DNA from: JAJPKK01 sp035311445
GTDB taxonomy: Bacteria; Pseudomonadota; Alphaproteobacteria; Rhizobiales; Xanthobacteraceae
DNA length: 64,000 nt
Direction: 5' to 3'
NCBI GenBank assembly: GCA_035311445.1
Contig: DATGCX010000451.1
Span: 78,264-142,263, forward strand
Position numbers and translations under genes: made by a program. The notes under the pieces were generated by a model, which was not told the DNA's origin, did no database searches, and worked only from the letters and a program-made list of their open reading frames with translations. Position 1 is the first letter of the stretch. Every line of letters starts with the position of its first letter. Of the stretch, positions 1-8,762 are shown in pieces.

Positions 1-246
1 GCTGTTGCTGCAGGGCGGCCAAGCGCTTCTGCTCTTCCTGTTGCTGCCGCAGCGCCTCCTGACGCTTCTGCTCTTCCTGCTGTTGCTGTAGGGCGGCCAA
101 GCGCTTCTGCTCGTCCTGCTGCTGCCGCAGCGCGTCTTGTCGCTTTTGCTCTTCCTGCTTCTGCTGCAGGGCGGCCAAGCGCTTCTGCTCGTCCTGGTGC
201 TGTCGCAACGCGTCTTGTCGCTTTTGTTCTTCGTGCTGCAGACGCA
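1..246. repeat. 78-bp tandem repeat inside the caspase-like gene
   Basis: The segment GGGCGGCCAAGCGCTTCTGC begins at 13, 91 and 169, an exact 78-bp spacing, and the intervening sequence is also conserved. Each unit encodes 26 residues of the type QEEQKRLAALQQQ / QEEQKRQ.ALRQQ, predicting a continuous coiled coil. More copies may lie to the left of the window. Confidence 0.85.
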
Positions 247-1405
247 AGGCTTCCTGCCGCAATGCTTCCTGGCGTGCTGCTTCTTGGCGCGCGGTTTCCT
301 GTCGTGCGGCCTCTTGACGCCGTTGGTCCTCTTCCATCCGTTTCTGTGCTGCCAGTTGCTCGTTCCGCAGACGCTCCTCTGCCTCGCGCCGCAGTGCCGC
401 CTCCCGGGCGACCCGTTGCGCCTCGGCTTCTTGCGTCCGGCGTTGTTCTTCTTCGCGGGCGCGACGAGCGAATTCTTCACGCTCCCTGGCATAGCGTTCG
501 AGCAGATCTAGGCGGTTGCGGGCAAAGATCGCATGCGGCGACGACGGATATTTGTTCACAAAATCGCGCAGCGCCGCCACGTCGTCCTGGTCCTTGATGC
601 GGTCCCAAACGATACGGTCGCTCTGGTTGAGGTAATATTCCGACAGCAGCGAGATATAGGTTTCGGGCCGCTGTCGTCCGCCGGTCTGGGCATTGACGTC
701 GTAGGCGACGCGGCGGAACATCATCTCGATTTCGAGACCAGGCTCCTGGAGGCGCTTCAGCAATGCCGTCGTAAATGGGCTGTTGCGGCCTTGGCCGTCC
801 TGAGCGACTTCGTCGGCCGCGGTGGCGTAGGCGACGACCATGCCCTGGGTCTTGTCGATGCGCGCAAGGCCGCGCGTCGTTGCGACGGCCCGCGAAGCGC
901 CGACGATCGTCTTCTGCAGCCGATCGGCCAGCGGGTTATTGCGGCAGGCGTCGAGAATCATGATCTTGACGCCACTGGCGCGGTCGAGCGCGGCCCGCAC
1001 TTCCTCAAGGCTGACCGTCTGATAGCGGACGCTGATCTCGTCCTCCAGCTCGGCATCGGTCGGCATCAGAAAATTGCGGCCCTGGAATTGCATGGCATGG
1101 CCGGCATAGAAGAACAGCGCCGAGTCCGCGTCGGTCGCGAGCCGTGCGAAGCGCTGCAACGCAAAATCCATATCGCGCTTGCTGGCGTCGATCGCGGTCA
1201 CGACCTCAAAACCAAGGGTCGCCAGCACTGCGGAAATGTCCTGGGCGTCGTTACGCGGATTGGCCAGCGAAATATTGGCTATTTTGTAATTAGCGTTGCC
1301 CACCACCAGCGCGACGCGGCGCTCGGCCCATGCATCGACACTCCCCACGACCGTCACAATCGCGGCGGCGGCAACTGCAGCTACCCTTAAAAGCAGCCTG
1401 TTCAT
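1..1405 (-). CDS. Exported caspase-like (peptidase C14) protein with coiled-coil repeats, C-terminus cut by window edge
   Basis: Read on the minus strand from an ATG at 1405, this gives more than 468 residues and runs off the window. Residues 1-27 look like a signal peptide ending in AWA. A caspase p20 fold follows: VALVVGN at about 31-37, the catalytic His in FYAGHAMQ (H103) and the catalytic Cys in ILDACRNNP (C154). After about residue 270 the protein becomes a Gln/Glu/Arg/Lys-rich helix built partly from 26-residue repeats. It lies 388 bp downstream of ppkA on the same strand, at the end of the T6SS minus arm, so it may be co-expressed with it. The substrate is unknown. The caspase fold and catalytic pair are clear; a role in secretion is inference from position. 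Confidence 0.85.
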   Translation of the reverse strand, partial: MNRLLLRVAAVAAAAIVTVVGSVDAWAERRVALVVGNANYKIANISLANPRNDAQDISAVLATLGFEVVTAIDASKRDMDFALQRFARLATDADSALFFYAGHAMQFQGRNFLMPTDAELEDEISVRYQTVSLEEVRAALDRASGVKIMILDACRNNPLADRLQKTIVGASRAVATTRGLARIDKTQGMVVAYATAADEVAQDGQGRNSPFTTALLKRLQEPGLEIEMMFRRVAYDVNAQTGGRQRPETYISLLSEYYLNQSDRIVWDRIKDQDDVAALRDFVNKYPSSPHAIFARNRLDLLERYAREREEFARRAREEEQRRTQEAEAQRVAREAALRREAEERLRNEQLAAQKRMEEDQRRQEAARQETARQEAARQEALRQEALRLQHEEQKRQDALRQHQDEQKRLAALQQKQEEQKRQDALRQQQDEQKRLAALQQQQEEQKRQEALRQQQEEQKRLAALQQQ

Positions 1406-1793
1406 TCTGGTCCGTTTTGTGGCGGCGAAGAAAATGAAATGCCCTTCGACGCAACCCGCGCGTGGCCATCTAAAGTATGCCGAAAGGTATCTTGGACCCC
1501 TGACGAATGCAACAAAATTGCGGCGACTTCCTGGACAGGCGCTCGCAGGTCCACCTGCACGAGACGCGATCGTAACAGTCGCGGTCATGGCCGCTCGTCG
1601 CCCCTCTGTTGGCGAACAATCCGATCTGGCAGGTCGATCTGTCGAGTCCGGGCAATCCGGGTCGAACTGCAGCGCCCCGCGCAGACGCTGATGTTCCTGT
1701 TGCTTTGTTGCCCGGCTCGGCCGTTGGTTCAAACCGTACCAACGCACAAGTTAATTTTTCCAATTTGCATCGTCCGCTTTGACAGCCAAGACC
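1406..1793. other. Intergenic region between ppkA and the caspase-like gene
   Basis: These 388 bp separate two minus-strand genes. I found no convincing coding frame, RNA or palindromic repeat. It presumably carries the promoter or leader of the caspase-like gene, but I cannot assign boxes. Confidence 0.4.
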
Positions 1794-3578
1794 TTATTTC
1801 GGCTTGAAATATTCCAGCATGAAATATTTCGCGCTGGCGTTGACTGTTTGGCCAGTCTGCAACACCTCGTTGAGCAGCTGTGCGAAGATCTGTTCAGCGG
1901 GCGCCCCGTCCGGCGGCAATTTCAGCGCCTCAACTGGCTTCGATGACGCGATGGCAATCAGGAGCTGCGGGCGGGGCGGCCCAGGATCGTCCTTGCGAAT
2001 TCTGAAGGAAAATGCCTGCTTGCGGTCCTGCGAGGGCTGCAACGTTACGTTGCTGACTCGCCCATCGTCGGAGACCAGCAGCAGTTCGACATGGCGGTCG
2101 CCAAACTCCGAAATGGCGCCGGCGACTTTGAGGCTGTCCTGCAACCTTGAGGTCGTGACGTCGAGCCGAGGCGCCTTGCCGGGCTGGTTCCTCGTGCGGA
2201 AGAGAAAACTCACCGCGGAACACTGCGCGGGCATGACCTGATGCACGCCGACCGAGGCTTCGAATCCAAGCTGGCGCCTGAATTCGTAATCGAAGACCTC
2301 GAAAGGGGCGACCGAACTGCCTAAGCCGTCCACGGTCGCCTTGCCGTCCTCAATCAGTTCAGGTGCGGCGAAAAAACAATCGCCGCCATCATACGTATTG
2401 ATGAAATCGGTGATGCGTTGTCGTGGGTCAGGGGAGGGGCGTTCGGGCGAGATCGGCCCGGGCTCGACCCCGGGCTGCTTTGGCTCCTCTTGGCGCCGCG
2501 CGGCGGGACCGAGGTCAGGCGGCTTGCGCGGCACGTCGACCGATGGAGAAACAAAGTCCTTGCTGAAATAAAACCCGACAGTCCCCAACCCGAGCAGCAG
2601 TGCCACGGCAAGGGCGACCTTTGCCAGCCGCCGGTCCAGCCCGGGCTTGGGCTTGGCGGTCTCGGTGGCCATGACTCCTACAGTTCGGCTGCGGTCGCGC
2701 GCGATAGCGGCAATGCGCGCTGGGGGCCGGGTTTCCGGCTCCGGCCGCCAGGCCGCGACGGCGCCCATGGACTGCGGCCGATCGGCCGGGTTCGGCTGCA
2801 ACATCTTTTCGAGCAGCGGGCGGAAACGCCGGTCGATCGCCCGGAGATCCGGCACGACGCGCCGTTTTTCCAAAACTTCGAACTGGGTGCCGCCCATATC
2901 GATCGGGCGTCCGGTCAGGCATTGGGCCAGCACAAGACCGAGACTGTAGATATCCGATTTCACGGTGACGTCGCCGCTGAACAGACCCAGCTGCTCGGGG
3001 GAAACGTAATTATACTTGCCGGCAAATCCGCTGCCGATGATGGTCCCGTCGCCGACGCGGGTCGATCGCGCGATGCCGAAATCAATGATTTTGGCCTGCG
3101 CCAGATCGCCTCCCGGAATGAGCACATTGTCGGGCGACAGATCGCGGTGGATGATGCCGTGCTGGTGGGCGGCGCTGAGGCCCGCCGCGAGGCGTTCCTG
3201 CAACAGACGCACGGCGTCAAAGCCAAGCGGGCCTTGCTTCAAAAGCTCGGCCAGGGGCTCCCCGTCCACGAACTCCATGGCGAGGTAGTGCCGACCCGTC
3301 CCGGGGTCGTTGGAGAATACGTAGTAACGGACGATCGCCTCGTGATGGATGTAGTGCAGCGCCGAGGCTTCCTTGCGAAACAGCGCCAGCGCCATGGCGT
3401 TATCGGCGAGATCGGTCCGCATCACCTTGATGGCGACCGGATCGCCGGTTTCGATGGCGTGACCGCGGTAAATCTCGCCCATGCCGCCGGAAGCGATGCG
3501 TTGATCGATCTCGAAGATGCCGTTCAGCCGCGTGCCGGGGGCAAGGCGCGATGCTTCGGTGGAGTACATCTCCGACAT
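1794..3578 (-). CDS. ppkA: T6SS-associated membrane Ser/Thr protein kinase PpkA
   Basis: This 594-residue protein has an N-terminal eukaryotic-type kinase: Gly-rich loop ASGGMGEIY at 29-37, ATP Lys in VAIKVM (K51), catalytic loop HRDLSPDN (D146, N151; Ser replaces the usual Lys two residues after Asp), DFG at 166-168 and SPEQ in place of APE. A Pro/Arg linker is followed by one membrane segment at about 319-338, so the last 250 residues should be periplasmic. That part contains Pro-rich sequence and an unassigned beta-rich domain. In T6SS loci such kinases phosphorylate the FHA protein and switch on assembly, with pppA opposing them. The pppA stop is 5 bp upstream, consistent with one transcript. 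The kinase is certain; the sensing role of the C-terminus is inferred. Confidence 0.93.
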   Translation of the reverse strand: MSEMYSTEASRLAPGTRLNGIFEIDQRIASGGMGEIYRGHAIETGDPVAIKVMRTDLADNAMALALFRKEASALHYIHHEAIVRYYVFSNDPGTGRHYLAMEFVDGEPLAELLKQGPLGFDAVRLLQERLAAGLSAAHQHGIIHRDLSPDNVLIPGGDLAQAKIIDFGIARSTRVGDGTIIGSGFAGKYNYVSPEQLGLFSGDVTVKSDIYSLGLVLAQCLTGRPIDMGGTQFEVLEKRRVVPDLRAIDRRFRPLLEKMLQPNPADRPQSMGAVAAWRPEPETRPPARIAAIARDRSRTVGVMATETAKPKPGLDRRLAKVALAVALLLGLGTVGFYFSKDFVSPSVDVPRKPPDLGPAARRQEEPKQPGVEPGPISPERPSPDPRQRITDFINTYDGGDCFFAAPELIEDGKATVDGLGSSVAPFEVFDYEFRRQLGFEASVGVHQVMPAQCSAVSFLFRTRNQPGKAPRLDVTTSRLQDSLKVAGAISEFGDRHVELLLVSDDGRVSNVTLQPSQDRKQAFSFRIRKDDPGPPRPQLLIAIASSKPVEALKLPPDGAPAEQIFAQLLNEVLQTGQTVNASAKYFMLEYFKPK

Positions 3579-3583
3579 CGGCG

Positions 3584-4378
3584 TTACTCCCAGATATTGC
3601 CTTTGGCCCCCATCCTAGCCGCCCCCGCATGCGGGGGTGGGGGAGGTGCGGTGGGGTCGAATCGGACTGCAACGACGGTGACATTGTCGACGGCGCCGCG
3701 CTCGAGCGTCAGGGCGATCAGGCGATCGCAGGCCTGTTGGGGCTGCTGTTCGCTCGCCACCGCAAGTATTTCCTCGTCCTTCACATGAGTGGTGAGGCCG
3801 TCGCTGCAGATCACGAAGACGTCGCCCGGCTCCAACGTGCCGCCTTTGATCTCAAGCTCCGGACTCTCGCTTACGCCGATGGCCCGCGTTATCACATTTC
3901 GACGGGGCCACACGCGCGCCTCTTCGGGGGTGAGCTTTCCTTCGGAAACGAGTTCCTGCACCTCCGTATGATCGACCGATATTTGCTCGATCCGGCGCTG
4001 GCGGATGCGGTAGATGCGGCTGTCGCCGGACCATACGCCGGCGTAGTCACGATCGAAAACGAGCAAAACCGCTACCGTCGTACCGATGAGCACGCCGCCG
4101 CGTTCCTGGGCAAGTTTCCTGAGACGGTAGTTGGCGCTGATCATGTGCCGCTCGCAGCTGGCCAGCAATTCGGCTGCTGTGGCCGGCACCGTGATTGCGT
4201 CGAGTTCTTCCACCACAACCCGGCTCGCGATGTCGCCCGCTTCGTGGCCGCCCATGCCGTCCGCCACAGCCCACAAGCCGCGGCGCGTCGCCACAAGGTA
4301 ATTGTCCTCGTTCTGCCGCCTCACCTTGCCGACATGCGTTGCCGCGCCGGCCTCAATCCATGACATTGCGTCGTGCAT
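3584..4378 (-). CDS. pppA: T6SS-associated PP2C-family protein phosphatase PppA
   Basis: This 264-residue PP2C-type phosphatase has the metal-binding signatures RRQNEDNYL near residue 20, VADGMGGHEAGD at about 38-49 and ICSDGLTTHV near 190. It should remove phosphate from targets of PpkA, chiefly the FHA protein TagH, and so down-regulate the secretion system. It lies between tagF (12 bp upstream) and ppkA (5 bp downstream) on the same strand. The last 20 codons are Pro/Ala/Gly-rich and sit on a GC-rich inverted repeat at about 3612-3650, which resembles the palindromic repeats elsewhere in the window. The C-terminus may therefore have been remodelled by such a repeat. Confidence 0.93.
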   Translation of the reverse strand: MHDAMSWIEAGAATHVGKVRRQNEDNYLVATRRGLWAVADGMGGHEAGDIASRVVVEELDAITVPATAAELLASCERHMISANYRLRKLAQERGGVLIGTTVAVLLVFDRDYAGVWSGDSRIYRIRQRRIEQISVDHTEVQELVSEGKLTPEEARVWPRRNVITRAIGVSESPELEIKGGTLEPGDVFVICSDGLTTHVKDEEILAVASEQQPQQACDRLIALTLERGAVDNVTVVAVRFDPTAPPPPPHAGAARMGAKGNIWE

Positions 4379-4390
4379 AGCGGCCGTACC

Positions 4391-5080
4391 TCAAGGCGGA
4401 GCGTTCCCAAACTCACCGGTCAACATTGCGGAAAACAGAAACGGGTCGAGCATGCCCTTCCCTGACAGTGCGACTGGGTCGATGCCTTCGCCGCCAACGG
4501 TCCACCAGAAGCTCGAGCCGGCGTAAATCCTGGCATGGTCGCGCACGCGTATCGAATTGAAAATATCGCTGAAATTTTTGCCATCCGCAGGGACCGCATG
4601 GGTGGCTTTGCTGTGGTTTGCGGCATGCTGCGCCGGGTCTTCCGGAAACTCCTCAAACGGCAGCGGCAAAGCGCCGAGCTCGGCAGTCATTTTCTCGAAT
4701 TTCGCGTCATGATCGAGCGTTGACATCAGGAGCGCTTCCGCGGCGTCGAACCATTCGTCTTGCGAACCGAACTCTGGCGGCGGGATGGCGGCATTGTCAT
4801 CGGCATACGCAAACAGCGTCAGCGGAAAATAGCGGCCGATGCCGTCGAGCGAGGACATAAAGGCGCCGATCACGGTCCTGCCGCAGATGTCGCTGCCCAG
4901 CCAAAACCGCCAGATCGGAGCGGTGAGAAACGCCGACTGCCACTTGTCACCGAGCGCGGTACGCGAAGCCGAAATCGCGCCCTGCAGCCACGGCTCCCAG
5001 GCGTTGAGGAATTCGCGCGGCGCCCCGATGGCAATGAAGTCGCGCTTTGCCGGCACCTTACCGTAAAGGCTGCATTGCAT
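4391..5080 (-). CDS. tagF: T6SS-associated protein TagF (ImpM/SciT family)
   Basis: This 229-residue cytosolic protein starts with the family pattern GKVPAKRDFI at about 7-16, followed by LNAWEPWLQGAI and the conserved IWRFWLG block near 56-62. In other bacteria TagF represses the T6SS post-translationally through the FHA protein, acting independently of or alongside the PpkA/PppA pair. It starts 6 bp downstream of the tssM stop and lies 12 bp before pppA, so tssM-tagF-pppA-ppkA look co-transcribed. Length and motif order are normal for a stand-alone TagF. Confidence 0.92.
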   Translation of the reverse strand: MQCSLYGKVPAKRDFIAIGAPREFLNAWEPWLQGAISASRTALGDKWQSAFLTAPIWRFWLGSDICGRTVIGAFMSSLDGIGRYFPLTLFAYADDNAAIPPPEFGSQDEWFDAAEALLMSTLDHDAKFEKMTAELGALPLPFEEFPEDPAQHAANHSKATHAVPADGKNFSDIFNSIRVRDHARIYAGSSFWWTVGGEGIDPVALSGKGMLDPFLFSAMLTGEFGNAPP

Positions 5081-5086
5081 GGCCCC

Positions 5087-8000
5087 TCACAGGTTGGTCG
5101 GGCATTTGAATTCAGCCAGCGCCGGTAACAGTAACGGATTGAAGCTGGTACCGGTGCCGAACTGGTAGGTCACGTCGCGGCCGCCGAGGCTCCAACTGGC
5201 GGAAATTCCATTAGGGGGGCGCGCTGACTTCGAAGCCCGGTCAAGGAGGCGGAACAGTGCCCACTGGCTGTTGGGTATGGGGCTGGGCAGTTCGTAAGGC
5301 TGGCTCCCCGCGACAGGCGGATCCTGAGCGAGCGATACCACGGTTCTGCCGCCAGCGGCGGGCCACTGCACCTGTTGCGGGGCTGGATTGGGCTGATTTG
5401 ACGAGCTCACCGCAATGCCGTTGATCTCCAGCTTTGCTGTCAGGCCGGTGCCCGCGAACATCGGGGGAGTCACCGACAGAGCGATCATCGGGATATTGCC
5501 ATTGGTCGGAAAGAACGCGTCTTTGATCTGCGCGGCGCGCTGGAACTCGCGCAAGGTTTGGGGGGACATCAGCTTCCCGACCGGATTGTCCTGCCGCCAT
5601 TTCCACTCGCGCTGAGACGTGTCCGCATAGTCCTGCAGGTATTTCCTGAAGAATCCGTCGAAATAACCATTCCCGCCAAACAGGCGGCCGAAATCAGCAA
5701 GGCCGACCTCGGTGCGAGCATTGCGATCCAGTGGATAGCGGTTGCTTGCCAGGTCCTGGCACGGGCGGGAGACAAAGTTTTGGAATTCGTCGCGGATTTG
5801 CCGGTAGGTGTCGCTGGCGATTGTGCTTTCAAATGAGTTGGCCGATTGCAGCAGCATGCTGTTGAACGGATTGGGCATACGCTGGGCGTCGCTCTTGAAT
5901 CGGGCGACCTGCCCCCGCAAGGCAGCGGTCGCCTGCTGCTCCTGAGCCGGATTGAGCACGATCGTTTGGAGACTGTTGTTGATCTCCGTAAGGTCGCCGA
6001 GGATGACGTCGATCAAGCGACGCGAGCCGTCGCCTTCCACCACCTGATGGAAGGGCTTGAACTGGGACTCAATATAAGCGCCCGGCGAGCCCCCCTGCGC
6101 GCCCAGCAATGGCGGCGTTGCAGCCTCTTTTGTCCCGTCACTGCTGCCGGCCTTACCGTCCTTGCGCTCCCTCGTAAGCACGGTTTCATCCCGGATCGAT
6201 TCGATCAGTAGCCGGACCGGCGATGTCGGAGCCGCTGCCGCATTCAAGGCTTCATATTTCGGCTTGCCGGCATTGAGGGGACGGATGCGCAATTTTTCGA
6301 GCGCCTGCTTCCATGCGGTGACAAAATCACGCGAGTAGATATTGAGCAGATCGCGGCGCAGGTTGTCGAATTGCGATCTGATGGCTTCCAGTTTGCCGAC
6401 GTCGCCCAGCACCCAGTTATCGCGCTGCAGCTGCTCCGCGATGGTTGGAAGCTTCTCGATGAAGGCGCGTTGGAAACCCGCATAGGTGTAAAATCCCGGG
6501 ACTGAAATCGTCTCGACGTTATCGCCGGAGGCGGCTTCGAACACGGTTGCGAAGTCGGGCCCGCCGTGGTGGGAGGCGATCCAATCGGGGGCGATCGACT
6601 GCCGTGCCTGCGATTTGAGGAGCTGATAGGCGCGATCCGCGATGCTCAGCCGCGCCAGAATACGCCGGCATTCCTCGACCAGAGGCCAATTGGGTTCGAC
6701 CAGAGGCTCATCGGCACCTTCGAGGTCGAGCATGGCAACAAGCTCTCCCTCAAGGGCCTTGCGGCCTTCGGCATTGGCCGCGCCTGGATAGAGTTCGTTC
6801 CAATCGTTTCGCAGCCAGCTGATAATAAGGTCGCGGTCAACCCGCTCCACGCCGGCGATCATCAAATAGACCTTGAGCGCCTCGTAAATGTAACCGGGCT
6901 CGGATTTGCGGGCGTCGAGAACTTCCTCCAACCGGAACATGAGCCGAGGCCGGAACAGCCGCTCAAGGCTGACATGGTAAGCCTGCTCGGCGGAGGTCTG
7001 GAGGCGGTCCCGCTGGCTAAGGCCCATTGTGGCGCGCAGGGGCGTCGGAGTTGCACGGGTCGCGTAGCCGGTCGGCAGGTCATGCAGCTTGTACAGCAGC
7101 GGAAGGACCTTGTGCAGGTCGCGATCGCCGATAATGGCTTCGCGCGTATAAGGTCCGGCCTGCTGGGTGTAGTCTGCGACCCGGTATTGGGTCCCGGTAA
7201 TCAGGTCCCGGTTCTGCGTGTAACTCACCCACCACAGGCCGGTCATCGCCACCGCGAAAAGGGCGACGATCGAATGGAGACAAGCCTTGATGATGCGGGC
7301 GCGGCGGACCGCGGCGCGGTCAGTCGAGACCCAGGCAGACTCGCCGATGATGACCTTGAGGATAAGGTCGGTGAGAAAGAAGCTCTTGCCTAAACCCGAG
7401 TAGGCGTGGCCGGTCACCTGTTCGGCGCCGAAGCTCTTTGCCAGAGCTCCGATCAGGCGATCGATGGGTGTGCCGTGTTGCGTACCCGAGGTGAAGTAGA
7501 AGCCGCGCAGCGTCGCGTTGGCATGGTAGCGGGTCGGCTCGAAAATCTGGTTGAGGAAATCGAAAATCGGCCGCTTGAGCGCGGCGATCTGGGTCGGGAA
7601 GCCGTAGAGCAGCACGCGATTGCTGGGCGTCGGCTCCTCCTGCAGCCGGTCGGTAAGCTCCCAGTTCAGCCGCTCGACGAGATCGTCGAATTCCTTTGGG
7701 ATGTCGCCGACGAGGTTGCGCGTCTTATCATTGGTCTGAAACGTTGCACCCCAAACCTGCCGGCGGCCTTGGTCGGGCAGGTTCGCAAAATACTCGGTGA
7801 AGCCCGCGACCAGGTCGCCCTTGGTGAACAGTGCGTAGACCGGAAAATCGACTTTAAGACGCTCATGAAGTTCGAGCAGCCGTGCCCGGATCGCATTGGC
7901 ATGGGCCGTAATATCGGCGGGCGCAAGCGTCATCAGGTCCTCGAGGCTGATGGCGACGAGGACGCCGTTGATCGGCTGGCGCGGCCGGTTTTTCTTGAGG

Positions 8001-8596
8001 AGTTCGAGGAACGAGAGCCAGCTCTGCTTGTCCACGACAGCGTCGGAATCCTGGGTCGTGTAACGGCCGGCGGTATCGATCAGCACCGCCTCCTCGGTGA
8101 ACCACCAGTCGCAATAACGTGTACCGCCGACACCGGCGATCGCGGCCGGCGTGGCCCCACGCGACAACGGAAACTTCAGGCCCGAATTGACGAGCGCGGT
8201 GGTCTTGCCGGAGCCCGGCGGTCCGATCAGCACGTACCATGGCAGATCGTAGAGAAAATCCGCCTTGCCGCCGCCCGCTGCTTTGAGCGTGGCCAGCGCA
8301 TCCTTCATCCGGTCCCTGAGGACATCGCTGTCGTCTTCGACCGGGTCGGGGGTCGCGATACCTTCGGCGATCTTTGCGCTCGCCTTCTTGCGGCGCTTCC
8401 ATTTGAACGCCATCACGGAAGCTGCCGCCGCAACGATCACCAGGATGGCGATCTCCCGCACGATGTAGTTTTCAAGCGGGTGCCAGTCTCCAATCGCGAT
8501 CAGCGGTCCGGCCAGATAGATGAGCGCGCAGACGGAGGTGAGACCGATGCCTGCGAGCACGATGCGCAGGATTTCCTTGGAGGAGATGCCGCTCAT
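5087..8596 (-). CDS. tssM: T6SS inner-membrane complex protein TssM (IcmF)
   Basis: This 1169-residue protein forms the channel that links the cytoplasmic baseplate to the periplasm. Two membrane segments lie at about 12-35 and 46-64, a cytoplasmic NTPase domain follows with Walker A GPPGSGKT at 125-132 and a Walker B-like VLIDTAGRY near 172-180, and a third membrane segment is near 450-467 (HSIVALFAVAMTGLWWV). The remaining 700 residues are the periplasmic IcmF-related and C-terminal beta domains. Length and domain order are those of a full TssM with an apparently intact nucleotide-binding site. It lies between tssL and tagF on the same strand. Confidence 0.96.
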   Translation of the reverse strand: MSGISSKEILRIVLAGIGLTSVCALIYLAGPLIAIGDWHPLENYIVREIAILVIVAAAASVMAFKWKRRKKASAKIAEGIATPDPVEDDSDVLRDRMKDALATLKAAGGGKADFLYDLPWYVLIGPPGSGKTTALVNSGLKFPLSRGATPAAIAGVGGTRYCDWWFTEEAVLIDTAGRYTTQDSDAVVDKQSWLSFLELLKKNRPRQPINGVLVAISLEDLMTLAPADITAHANAIRARLLELHERLKVDFPVYALFTKGDLVAGFTEYFANLPDQGRRQVWGATFQTNDKTRNLVGDIPKEFDDLVERLNWELTDRLQEEPTPSNRVLLYGFPTQIAALKRPIFDFLNQIFEPTRYHANATLRGFYFTSGTQHGTPIDRLIGALAKSFGAEQVTGHAYSGLGKSFFLTDLILKVIIGESAWVSTDRAAVRRARIIKACLHSIVALFAVAMTGLWWVSYTQNRDLITGTQYRVADYTQQAGPYTREAIIGDRDLHKVLPLLYKLHDLPTGYATRATPTPLRATMGLSQRDRLQTSAEQAYHVSLERLFRPRLMFRLEEVLDARKSEPGYIYEALKVYLMIAGVERVDRDLIISWLRNDWNELYPGAANAEGRKALEGELVAMLDLEGADEPLVEPNWPLVEECRRILARLSIADRAYQLLKSQARQSIAPDWIASHHGGPDFATVFEAASGDNVETISVPGFYTYAGFQRAFIEKLPTIAEQLQRDNWVLGDVGKLEAIRSQFDNLRRDLLNIYSRDFVTAWKQALEKLRIRPLNAGKPKYEALNAAAAPTSPVRLLIESIRDETVLTRERKDGKAGSSDGTKEAATPPLLGAQGGSPGAYIESQFKPFHQVVEGDGSRRLIDVILGDLTEINNSLQTIVLNPAQEQQATAALRGQVARFKSDAQRMPNPFNSMLLQSANSFESTIASDTYRQIRDEFQNFVSRPCQDLASNRYPLDRNARTEVGLADFGRLFGGNGYFDGFFRKYLQDYADTSQREWKWRQDNPVGKLMSPQTLREFQRAAQIKDAFFPTNGNIPMIALSVTPPMFAGTGLTAKLEINGIAVSSSNQPNPAPQQVQWPAAGGRTVVSLAQDPPVAGSQPYELPSPIPNSQWALFRLLDRASKSARPPNGISASWSLGGRDVTYQFGTGTSFNPLLLPALAEFKCPTNL

Positions 8597-8617
8597 GGCT
8601 TGCTCATCCTCTGTGGT

Positions 8618-8697
8618 GTCATTCCCGCGAAAGCGGGAATCCAGTACCCCCCAGCACCGCAGGGGTTACTGGATCGCCCGCCTTCGCGGGCGATGAC
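8618..8697. repeat. Palindromic repeat, family A (copy 1)
   Basis: Two hairpins, GTCATTCCCGCGAAAGCGGGAAT and GATCGCCCGCCTTCGCGGGCGATGAC, flank a CCAGTA...TACTGG core. Related copies lie at 23784-23864, 27604-27684 and, degenerate, 37907-37979 and 38241-38285. This copy sits between tssM and tssL. Confidence 0.8.
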
Positions 8698-8762
8698 ATG
8701 GATGTTTCGTTTGCTCTGAGCGCAATCCGCTCCAGCAGAAACGTTGCATGCATTGGCGTTCG

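Noticed and set aside
137..1390. Plus-strand frames of up to 285 codons at the left edge
   Set aside because: The minus strand encodes a signal peptide, caspase motifs and a coiled coil in one frame; the plus frames, including a Leu/Phe-rich one, mirror the repeats.
2418..3788. Plus-strand open frame of 456 codons
   Set aside because: It is antisense to ppkA and pppA, which have complete kinase and phosphatase motifs; the plus-strand product looks like translated antisense.
7406..8719. Plus-strand open frame of 437 codons
   Set aside because: It lies antisense to tssM, whose minus-strand protein is a full-length IcmF with Walker motifs; the plus-strand product has no recognisable domain and is a high-GC shadow.
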